Positions 1-6,082 of a stretch of DNA of 7,022 nucleotides are shown piece after piece. How positions within the stretch are numbered: the stretch's first letter is position 1; the number at the start of each line of letters is the position of its first letter. A model generated the notes under the pieces. It ran no database searches. It had not been told where the DNA came from and saw nothing but the letters and a program-made list of their open reading frames with translations. The stretch is from Labilibaculum sp032125735. GTDB taxonomy: Bacteria > Bacteroidota > Bacteroidia > Bacteroidales > Marinifilaceae. The position numbers and the translations under genes were made by a program. The stretch covers positions 1 to 7,022 of the forward strand of contig JAQBBZ010000318.1 of NCBI GenBank assembly GCA_032125735.1, in the 5' to 3' direction.

Positions 1-1
1 T

Positions 2-253
2 AAGGATAATATGTTTTCGGTTCCTCCCTTGTTTAAACTGATAAAAGAACAGAGTGGAACTTCATGGGATGAGATGTATAAGGTGTTTAATATGGGACAT
101 CGATTTGAATTGTACGTTCCTGAAGAAATCGCAGAGAAGATCATCTCAATATCAAAAGAATTTAATGTAGATGCTCAAATAATTGGCCGATGTGAGCCAA
201 ATAAAGGGAAAAAATTGACGATCAAGAGTGAATTTGGAGAATTTGAATATTAA
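2..253 (+). CDS. purM: Phosphoribosylformylglycinamidine cyclo-ligase (AIR synthase), C-terminal end, partial
   Basis: Only the last 83 codons are present; the reading frame is open to the left edge, so the true start lies outside the window and the ATG at 11 is an internal Met. The fragment carries the tail typical of Bacteroidetes AIR synthases: a PPLFKLI-EQSGT stretch, then EMYKVFNMGHR, then IIGRCE and a final LTIKSEFGEFEY. PurM catalyses the ATP-dependent closure of formylglycinamidine ribonucleotide (FGAM) to aminoimidazole ribonucleotide, the fifth step of cytoplasmic de novo purine synthesis. The FNMG motif belongs to the C-terminal AIRS_C domain; the ATP-binding N-terminal half is not visible. 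The gene ends 17 bp before a strong hairpin terminator and converges on the minus-strand DUF3857 gene. Identification is from remembered family sequence, with no sign of damage in the part seen. Confidence 0.9.
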   Translation, partial: KDNMFSVPPLFKLIKEQSGTSWDEMYKVFNMGHRFELYVPEEIAEKIISISKEFNVDAQIIGRCEPNKGKKLTIKSEFGEFEY

Positions 254-270
254 GATATTAGAATATATTG

Positions 271-305
271 CAAAAGAGGCTGTCTTTATAGGACAGCCTC
301 TTTTG
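271..305. terminator. Intrinsic terminator between convergent genes, probably bidirectional
   Basis: A perfect 14-bp inverted repeat (271-284 pairs with 292-305) encloses a 7-nt loop. The outer arms are A-rich on the left and T-rich on the right, so either strand yields a GC-rich stem ending in a U-run. On the plus strand the stem runs into TTTTGTTT, a good terminator tail for purM. On the minus strand the U-run lies mostly within the stem base, so termination of the DUF3857 transcript, which stops 20 bp away, is likely but weaker. Confidence 0.88.
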
Positions 306-324
306 TTTGAAATCAATTTTTTAT

Positions 325-2379
325 TTATTTTATTGCAGTTGGATCGATTTTTTTCAACACCAAAATTTGATTTTCCTTAGCAATAATTTGATTGTAGAAT
401 TCTTTTAAATATTCATATTCTGAAGGTAAATATTGCGATTTCCCAGTATTGAAATTGTATTTGATCAGTACCTTATTATCAGTTTGATTAATTTGATAAG
501 TGTAAACCCCACCATTATCAGGAAGTGAAATCTTTGCAGATTTTGGTTGTTCTTCTATGGTATAATTAATGGGAAGTTCGAGAATCATTATGTAATTTAC
601 ACTTATTGGATGCCCAAAATTAACCGGGTATTCTCTTTGTTCCAGTTTAAAGGGGTTCTCTGTTGTTTTGTACTTTAAAATCGGATTGAAATAGATTCTT
701 TCACCTTCCATGTTGGCACGATTTTCAATTTCTGTAGAGTAGCGTATTTGCAATGGTTTGTTTCTGTCATCCAGATTTTTGTATTCTATTTCCGAAATAT
801 TCCAGTCTTCGTAATTCGATTCTAATTTTTCGGTGTATCCTTCGGTGTTGTTCGAAATCTTTTTTCTGATGTCTATTCCTTCATAGTCATAAAAAGCTTC
901 AGTCACTTGTCCTTTTAGAGTACCTTCCTCAGTGAGGCTAAGGGTCGACATAATTGCAATTTTTGATCCTTTGCTTGGGTCAAGATTAATCCATTCAGAG
1001 TCAGTTTCTGTGATTAATCTGCCTTTGTCATTTAAACATCGAAATGGAAGAATTCCAATCGGACAATAGGGATCTGTTGCATCCATTAGGTATTTGTTGT
1101 CATTTATTTCGGCACAAGCAACAACATAGTTCATTTGTGTTATTGTTGGATGTGATGGGTGAATAATTCCATTTTCCCGGGTGCTTAAAACGATAGGATT
1201 TGCGTTTATACCTGCCTCGCGAAGCATTGCTACCAAAAGGAGATTGATTTCCGCAGAACTGCCCAATTTATCTTTCCATACTGATCTTAGGCTCTTCTCA
1301 CAAAATAATTTATTTTTTTCATTCCATTTAATATTATTCTGCACAGCTTGGAAGAGTATCGCTGTTTTTTCTTCGTCACTTTGTACTCCGTCAATAAGTG
1401 GAGTGATTATGTCGTTAATAAATCCATCTTTTTTTAAAGCTCCTCCAAAGTCATCCGATTTAACTAGTTTATCTTGAACATTTTCCCAGTCAGAAGTGTA
1501 ACTGTGAAATGCGCCACCATCGAATTGGTAAGATTGCAATTCAAATTCTATCATGCTTAAGTAGTTTTCTTGAGCAAGCATATAAGATTCTTGCTTAAAA
1601 GCGGGGATGTTTTCAGCAAAGTACTCAGTAACATTTGAATTAGGAGTGAGAGTATATTGATGTTCTATCATTTTTGCACTTCCTGGGCTTTTATCCATTT
1701 CCTTGTATTTTATCAAAAAACTTTCTGGTCTTCTCGTTTCATCTGATTTTGTTATTGGATAATATCCTTTTGTAGTTATTTGGTAATTAAAATAGCTTGG
1801 GATTCGGGTATTGTATTTCGAGTAAATAACAGGTATGCTATATTGAAATTGCCAAGCTCTAAAGTTATGGTAGAAGGGTGATGTAATCTGATATTTATAT
1901 TCAATTACGGAGCCTACCTTTATATTTGGCATTGTAAACTTTACTCGATTCCAATTAGGGGAGGTTTCTTCTTCGAAAATAGAATTCTTTTCAAGCTTAT
2001 CTATAATAATTTTTTCATCTAAATTGTAAGTTCTTGCTTTTAGTGCTCCTATTTTTTCCTCTCCGTTTGCACTATGGTGTAGAGGGATTTTAAATGTTGC
2101 AAAATCAAAGCCTTCAGGTTTTAGTATTTTTATTCTTACATGACGCTCAAATTTACAAACGAAATCGGAATTGTCATTTATGTATTCTGTTTCAAAGTAA
2201 GATGCTCCGCTGTCATAAAGTATTACCGCAGCAGCACTGGTGTCTTGCTCGCATACCTTCATTTCCAGTTCTTCCATTGAGACTTTACCGAATTTAATTT
2301 TTTCAGATTCTGCCCAGGACTTGCTGGTTGTTAGAATAAGAAGTAGGAGCGAGAGGGTAATTTTCATTAAATTGTTCAT
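325..2379 (-). CDS. Secreted DUF3857 / transglutaminase-fold protein, probable pseudoenzyme
   Basis: This 684-residue protein has an N-terminal type I signal peptide (about residues 1-23: charged start, Leu-rich core, cleavage after Ser-Trp-Ala) and no lipobox Cys, so it is probably periplasmic or released. Residues about 65-215 match the DUF3857 beta-rich domain (motifs FERHVRIKIL, VGSVIEYKYQI, FRAWQFQYSIP). Residues about 325-440 are a transglutaminase-like core, followed by a roughly 240-residue beta-rich C-terminal region (DUF3858-like, tentative). Where active members have G-x-Cys this one has Gly373-Ser-Ser375; the His position reads Asn417 (MNYVV); only the Asp of LMDAT (Asp433) remains, so protease or transglutaminase activity is unlikely. 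Many Bacteroidetes paralogues, as I recall them, share this NLLL/STR/NYV variant, so it is probably a binding or structural protein. A second start at Met5 is possible. It lies antisense between purM and prfA; no Shine-Dalgarno is visible. Function is unknown. Confidence 0.9.
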   Translation of the reverse strand: MNNLMKITLSLLLLILTTSKSWAESEKIKFGKVSMEELEMKVCEQDTSAAAVILYDSGASYFETEYINDNSDFVCKFERHVRIKILKPEGFDFATFKIPLHHSANGEEKIGALKARTYNLDEKIIIDKLEKNSIFEEETSPNWNRVKFTMPNIKVGSVIEYKYQITSPFYHNFRAWQFQYSIPVIYSKYNTRIPSYFNYQITTKGYYPITKSDETRRPESFLIKYKEMDKSPGSAKMIEHQYTLTPNSNVTEYFAENIPAFKQESYMLAQENYLSMIEFELQSYQFDGGAFHSYTSDWENVQDKLVKSDDFGGALKKDGFINDIITPLIDGVQSDEEKTAILFQAVQNNIKWNEKNKLFCEKSLRSVWKDKLGSSAEINLLLVAMLREAGINANPIVLSTRENGIIHPSHPTITQMNYVVACAEINDNKYLMDATDPYCPIGILPFRCLNDKGRLITETDSEWINLDPSKGSKIAIMSTLSLTEEGTLKGQVTEAFYDYEGIDIRKKISNNTEGYTEKLESNYEDWNISEIEYKNLDDRNKPLQIRYSTEIENRANMEGERIYFNPILKYKTTENPFKLEQREYPVNFGHPISVNYIMILELPINYTIEEQPKSAKISLPDNGGVYTYQINQTDNKVLIKYNFNTGKSQYLPSEYEYLKEFYNQIIAKENQILVLKKIDPTAIK

Positions 2380-2649
2380 AGCTTGTGAGGTTTAGGGTGT
2401 GATAATGATAAATGAGGTTAATTCAGTTATTTGGGCAATTAATGTAAGTTTACTTAAAATTAAAATTTATTAGATTAAATAAAAATTTATAAATGCGTGA
2501 TGTGTAATTTATTGTGTGAAAATATTGATCTGACGTTCACGGAATAGCCTTAAGACAGGGATTTCTTAAAAATCAGGATCTAAATTGATGAAGCCTTATT
2601 TAAAATGATTTTATTTTTCTAATTTTGTTCCAAATTTAGAATTCATAAC
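2380..2649. other. Divergent intergenic region between the DUF3857 gene and prfA
   Basis: This 270-bp, very AT-rich gap separates divergent start codons and must contain the promoters of both genes. I see no small ORF with coding character, no RNA gene and no strong hairpin. The clearest signal is a Bacteroidetes-type -7 element near prfA (2620-2627). A poor candidate for the minus-strand gene, TAATTTTA read on the minus strand (2462-2455), has one mismatch to TAnnTTTG and no convincing -33 partner. A five-bp GTGAA/TTCAC inverted repeat (2516-2520 and 2536-2540) is too short to call an operator. Confidence 0.5.
2620..2627 (+). promoter_or_regulatory. Candidate -7 promoter element of prfA
   Basis: TAATTTTG is an exact match to the Bacteroidetes sigma-70 -7 consensus TAnnTTTG and sits 22 bp before the prfA ATG, which would give a 5' leader of about 15 nt. 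The -33 TTTG expected 19-21 bp upstream is not clear: the site reads TATTTA around 2597-2602. Six fixed bases in AT-rich DNA can arise by chance, so position is the main support. Confidence 0.4.
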
Positions 2650-3735
2650 ATGAGCAGTAATTTGTTACTTGATAAATTAGAAGGTGTCCTTATCCGATTC
2701 AAGGAGGTTAGTCAGTTGATTACCGATCCATCGGTTACGGGAGATATGAAGAGATATATAAAGCTAAGTAAAGAATATAAGGAATTAGGAGCTGTTTCAG
2801 ATGCGGCGAAGAAATTCAGAAATACTCTTGATACGATTGCAGAATCAAAAGAAATTTTAAGTAGCGAATCGGATGAGGAGTTACGCGAAATGGCTAAAAT
2901 GGAATTAGAAGAATTGGAATGTAAAATTCCTGAGCTGGAAGAAGAAATTAAATTGCTTCTAATACCTGCAGATCCTGAAGATTCTAAAAATGCTATTCTG
3001 GAAGTTCGTGCAGGTGCAGGAGGTGATGAAGCTAGTATTTTTGCTGGTGAATTGGCTCGAATGTATACGAAGTTTTGCGAGACTAAAGGTTGGAAGGTTT
3101 CAATTTCAAGTTTTAGTGAAGGAACTTCTGGTGGATATAAGGAGATTGTAATGAACGTAACAGGAAACGGGGTTTACGGGATTTTAAAATATGAATCGGG
3201 AGTGCATCGTGTGCAAAGGGTTCCACAAACAGAAACACAAGGTCGTGTTCATACCAGTGCAGCTTCGGTTGCTGTTCTTCCTGAAGCGGAAGAATTTGAT
3301 ATTGATGTAAAAGATAGTGATATCCGTAAAGATACCTATTGTTCTTCGGGTCCTGGAGGTCAGTCTGTGAATACAACCTATTCTGCCATTCGTTTAACTC
3401 ACAATCCAACAGGTATTGTGGTTACATGTCAGGATCAGAAATCACAGATTAAAAATTTGGCCAAAGCAATGATCGAATTGCGTTCTCGTATCTATGCATT
3501 GGAACATCAGAAATATCTCGATGAAATTTCATCCAAGCGTAAAACAATGGTTTCGACTGGAGATAGATCAGCAAAAATTCGAACATACAATTTTCCGCAA
3601 GGAAGGGTGACCGACCATCGTATTAATTTTACGATGTATAATTTGGCTGCAACTATGGATGGCGATATTCAGGAAGTAATTGATAAACTTCAAATTGAAG
3701 AAAATTCAGAACGACTTAAAGAAAGTGGTTTGTAA
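2650..3735 (+). CDS. prfA: Peptide chain release factor 1 (RF1)
   Basis: This 361-residue protein is full length for RF1, which reads UAA and UAG in the ribosomal A site and triggers hydrolysis of peptidyl-tRNA. Residues 1-105 form the helical, Glu/Lys-rich domain 1. GAGGDE (122-127) opens the central domain. The stop-codon-reading PxT motif is Pro192-Gln-Thr194, which marks RF1 rather than RF2 (SPF); His201-Thr-Ser follows as expected. The catalytic GGQ is Gly236-Gly237-Gln238 in the context SSGPGGQSVNTT, where many other phyla have GAGGQHVN; this variant is usual in Bacteroidetes as I recall it. Gln238 is the expected target of PrmC methylation, but prmC is not next to it here, unlike in E. 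coli. The start gives the standard N-terminus; its upstream region is A/T-rich with no Shine-Dalgarno. The gene is intact. Confidence 0.98.
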   Translation: MSSNLLLDKLEGVLIRFKEVSQLITDPSVTGDMKRYIKLSKEYKELGAVSDAAKKFRNTLDTIAESKEILSSESDEELREMAKMELEELECKIPELEEEIKLLLIPADPEDSKNAILEVRAGAGGDEASIFAGELARMYTKFCETKGWKVSISSFSEGTSGGYKEIVMNVTGNGVYGILKYESGVHRVQRVPQTETQGRVHTSAASVAVLPEAEEFDIDVKDSDIRKDTYCSSGPGGQSVNTTYSAIRLTHNPTGIVVTCQDQKSQIKNLAKAMIELRSRIYALEHQKYLDEISSKRKTMVSTGDRSAKIRTYNFPQGRVTDHRINFTMYNLAATMDGDIQEVIDKLQIEENSERLKESGL

Positions 3736-3743
3736 TAATATTT

Positions 3744-3771
3744 TGGCAGTGGTTTCTCCACTGCCATTTTT
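3744..3771 (+). terminator. Intrinsic terminator after prfA
   Basis: A perfect 9-bp stem (3744-3752 with 3758-3766, GGCAGTGG core) encloses a 5-nt loop and is followed by TTTTT. It begins 9 bp after the prfA stop and ends only 24 bp before the pyrF ATG. It therefore either ends prfA transcription or acts as a partial terminator that lowers read-through into pyrF. Confidence 0.85.
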
Positions 3772-3795
3772 GTAATAACTAGTAAACAACCTAAT

Positions 3796-4623
3796 ATGAA
3801 CTATCAAGCATTATTCGAGCAAATTAAGAAAAAGAAGAGTTTCCTTTGTGTGGGGTTAGATAGTGATGTGAAGAAAATTCCTTCTCATCTTTTGAAAACT
3901 GAAGATCCTATTTTTGAATTCAATAAAGCAATTGTTGATGCTACAGCAGAATATACTGTAGCTTATAAACCCAATATTGCATTTTATGAATGTTTGGGAG
4001 CTAAAGGATGGATTAGTCTTGAGAAAACGGTGAACTACATCAAAGAGAATTATCCTGAGGTATTTTTGATTGCTGATGCTAAAAGAGGTGATATTGGAAA
4101 CACTTCAAAAATGTATGCAAGTGCTTTTTTTGAGAATATGCCTTTCGATTCAATTACGGTTGCTCCGTATATGGGCGAAGATTCAGTAACTCCGTTTCTT
4201 GAATACGATAACAAATGGGTGATTCTTTTGGCTCTTACTTCAAATAAGGGAGCTTTCGATTTGCAGTTTTTCGAGCAGAACAATCAGAGATTGTTTGAAC
4301 GGGTTCTCGAAAAATCTCAGGAATGGGGAACAAAAGAAAACATGATGTATGTGGTTGGAGCAACTAAAGCTGAAATGTTAGGCGATATACGGAAAATCGC
4401 TCCCGATCATTTCCTATTGGTTCCAGGTGTTGGCGCTCAAGGCGGAAGTTTGCAAGAGGTTGCTAAATATGGAATGAATAATGCCTGTGGATTATTAGTA
4501 AATTCTTCAAGAGGAATTATTTTTGCTGATTCTTCTGAAAAATTTGCTGAAGTAGCTAAGGAGGAATCGAAAAAATTGCAAGAGGAAATGGAACAACTGT
4601 TAAAAGAGAAATCTTTGATATAG
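3796..4623 (+). CDS. pyrF: Orotidine 5'-phosphate decarboxylase, long (type 2) form
   Basis: PyrF decarboxylates orotidine monophosphate to UMP, the last step of cytoplasmic de novo pyrimidine synthesis. The 275-residue protein is a TIM barrel of the longer 'type 2' subfamily of about 270 residues, rather than the short E. coli type. Strand-end motifs appear in order: VGLDSD (19-24), YKPN (57-60), the catalytic DxKxxD tetrad segment Asp94-Ala-Lys96-Arg-Gly-Asp99-Ile, the phosphate-binding PGVGAQGG (210-217) and NSSRGI (236-241), where Arg239 should contact the phosphate. The C-terminus (about 245-275) is a charged Glu/Lys helix beyond the barrel. All catalytic residues are present. The gene follows prfA by 60 bp with a hairpin in between. 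prfA and pyrF are commonly neighbours in Bacteroidetes as I recall, with no obvious functional link. No Shine-Dalgarno or pyrimidine-responsive leader is apparent. Confidence 0.97.
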   Translation: MNYQALFEQIKKKKSFLCVGLDSDVKKIPSHLLKTEDPIFEFNKAIVDATAEYTVAYKPNIAFYECLGAKGWISLEKTVNYIKENYPEVFLIADAKRGDIGNTSKMYASAFFENMPFDSITVAPYMGEDSVTPFLEYDNKWVILLALTSNKGAFDLQFFEQNNQRLFERVLEKSQEWGTKENMMYVVGATKAEMLGDIRKIAPDHFLLVPGVGAQGGSLQEVAKYGMNNACGLLVNSSRGIIFADSSEKFAEVAKEESKKLQEEMEQLLKEKSLI

Positions 4624-4643
4624 ATTCAAAATAAATATTGTAT

Positions 4644-4676
4644 AAGGCGGTAATCAATGATTTACCGCCTTTTTTT
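4644..4676 (+). terminator. Intrinsic terminator after pyrF
   Basis: A perfect 10-bp stem (4644-4653 with 4662-4671, GGCGGTAA core) has an 8-nt loop, and its right arm merges into a seven-T run (4670-4676). It lies 20 bp after the pyrF stop and should insulate the DUF2851 gene, which starts 58 bp further on, from pyrF transcription. Confidence 0.9.
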
Positions 4677-4734
4677 ATTGACAAATATGCGATAATTTGT
4701 TAAATTCGATTTCTGATGATCTAAAATTGATTCT

Positions 4735-6018
4735 ATGAATGAAGATTTCCTGCAGTTTATTTGGAAACAGAATCTGTTTTCTAAAGCGAACCTTTTCTCC
4801 ACAAGAGGAAATGCAATTGAGATTCTTGATGTCGGAAAGCAAAATTCCGATGCAGGACCAGATTTTTTTGATGCAAGAATTAGGATTGATGATGTGCTCT
4901 GGGCAGGGAATGTTGAAATTCACCTAAAATCTTCATCATGGTATTCGCATGGTCACGGTAAGGATTCTGCCTATGATAATGTCATATTGCATGTTGTTCT
5001 GGAGGATGACTCATCTATAGTACTGGAGAACGAGCGTACGATTCCTTGTTTAGAAATGAGTTTCACTCCTAAATTACTTGATAATTATAGGAATTTGATG
5101 TCATCTGTAAAGTGGATCCCCTGCTTTGATGAAATTAGTACGATCCAAAGTTTTTTTGTGCGAAACTGGTTAGATAGGATGCTTTTGGAACGTTTGGAAC
5201 GAAAGTCGAATGAAATTCAAGAGATTTTAGAGCAAAATAACAATTCTTGGGAGGAAACATTTTATCAGGTGTTGGCACGATATTTTGGAATGAAAGTAAA
5301 TTCAGATCCCTTTCAACAGCTGGCCCGATCTATTCCAATGAAGTTTTTGGCCCGTCAAAAGAATTCTCTTTATCAGTTGGAAGCATTGTTGTTTGGTCAA
5401 TCCGGATTATTTGAAAAATTTGATTGTAAGGATGAGTATCTCGAAGGATTGAAACTTGAATATGAATTTTTGGCTAATAAATATCAATTGAAAGCCTTGT
5501 CTCCTGGTCGATGGAAGTGGTTGCGCTTACGCCCATCAAATTTCCCAACAATTCGAATTGCGCAATTTGCCTCCTTGGTGCATAATTCCCAGTCCTTGTT
5601 TTCGCAAATTCTTAGTGCTAATTCAAGTAAAGAAATTTCAAATTTGTTGAATTGTCAGGCGTCCGAGTATTGGACAACTCATTATCAATTTGGATTGGAG
5701 TCGAATGAAAAGTTAAAAGCTTTTGGTCAAAGTAGCATTGATGGTTTAATTATTAATTGTGTTGTCCCAATTCTATTTCTTTATGGTAGAATGAATGATT
5801 CTCAGAAATGGAAGGATCGAGCATGTGATATGTTAGGAGAGATTCCTGCTGAGAAAAATTCAATAACCCGAAAATGGGAAGACTGTGGTGTTGACGTGAA
5901 GTCGGCGTACCATTCTCAAGCCTTGCTTCAATTAAAATCAAATTATTGCGATTTGTCTAATTGTTTGCAGTGTGAATTTGGAAATAGAATTATACGTAAT
6001 GTTAATTTATCTTCTTAA
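4735..6018 (+). CDS. DUF2851 family protein, function unknown
   Basis: This 427-residue protein matches the DUF2851 family, widespread in Bacteroidetes, by its length and motif order. There is no signal peptide or membrane segment, so it should be cytoplasmic. The N-terminal block has NSDAGPDFFDARIRI (38-52), then WAGNVEIHLKSS (56-67), SHGH (71-74), a Tyr-Asp pair (80-81) and VILHVV (83-88), rich in conserved Asp/Glu/His/Lys. A second block, RWKWLRLRPSNFPTIRIAQ (259-277), is a signature I recall from family members. The C-terminus has three cysteines (Cys405, Cys410, Cys413; C-x4-C-x2-C) next to FGNRII, which may bind metal or an Fe-S cluster. The layout recalls a PD-(D/E)XK nuclease (see findings), but this is unproven. 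The chosen start gives the usual N-terminus. Its upstream neighbour ends in a terminator; a K+ channel gene follows after 64 bp with no hairpin between, so the two may be co-transcribed. Confidence 0.9.
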   Translation: MNEDFLQFIWKQNLFSKANLFSTRGNAIEILDVGKQNSDAGPDFFDARIRIDDVLWAGNVEIHLKSSSWYSHGHGKDSAYDNVILHVVLEDDSSIVLENERTIPCLEMSFTPKLLDNYRNLMSSVKWIPCFDEISTIQSFFVRNWLDRMLLERLERKSNEIQEILEQNNNSWEETFYQVLARYFGMKVNSDPFQQLARSIPMKFLARQKNSLYQLEALLFGQSGLFEKFDCKDEYLEGLKLEYEFLANKYQLKALSPGRWKWLRLRPSNFPTIRIAQFASLVHNSQSLFSQILSANSSKEISNLLNCQASEYWTTHYQFGLESNEKLKAFGQSSIDGLIINCVVPILFLYGRMNDSQKWKDRACDMLGEIPAEKNSITRKWEDCGVDVKSAYHSQALLQLKSNYCDLSNCLQCEFGNRIIRNVNLSS

Positions 6019-6082
6019 AATATAATGTTTCCTTTGTGTATGTGTGGCTTTAATGATTATATTAGATTTTAATCTTGCAGGA

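Noticed and set aside
1181..1477. 98-codon plus-strand reading frame
   Set aside because: It lies wholly inside the minus-strand DUF3857 gene, its translation has no recognisable family motif, and the real gene's conserved core covers the same bases.
2516..2540. GTGAA/TTCAC inverted repeat in the divergent intergenic region
   Set aside because: The arms are only 5 bp with a 15-bp spacer, which is expected by chance.
3113..3409. 98-codon minus-strand reading frame
   Set aside because: It overlaps the most conserved part of prfA (PxT to GGQ) and its protein is Gln/His/Leu-rich without recognisable motifs; it is a shadow frame.
4050..4283. Minus-strand reading frame of 77 codons
   Set aside because: It lies opposite the catalytic region of pyrF and has no start context or recognisable domain.
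4678..4705. TTGACA ... TTAAAT resembling an E. coli sigma-70 promoter before the DUF2851 gene
   Set aside because: Bacteroidota housekeeping sigma factors use TTTG/TAnnTTTG, not TTGACA/TATAAT, and the match abuts the pyrF terminator T-run; the -10 half is poor.
4722..4729. TAAAATTG as a -7 element for the DUF2851 gene, with TTTG at 4696-4699
   Set aside because: One mismatch, a 22-bp spacing that is slightly long, and a predicted start at or near the ATG itself; too weak to list.
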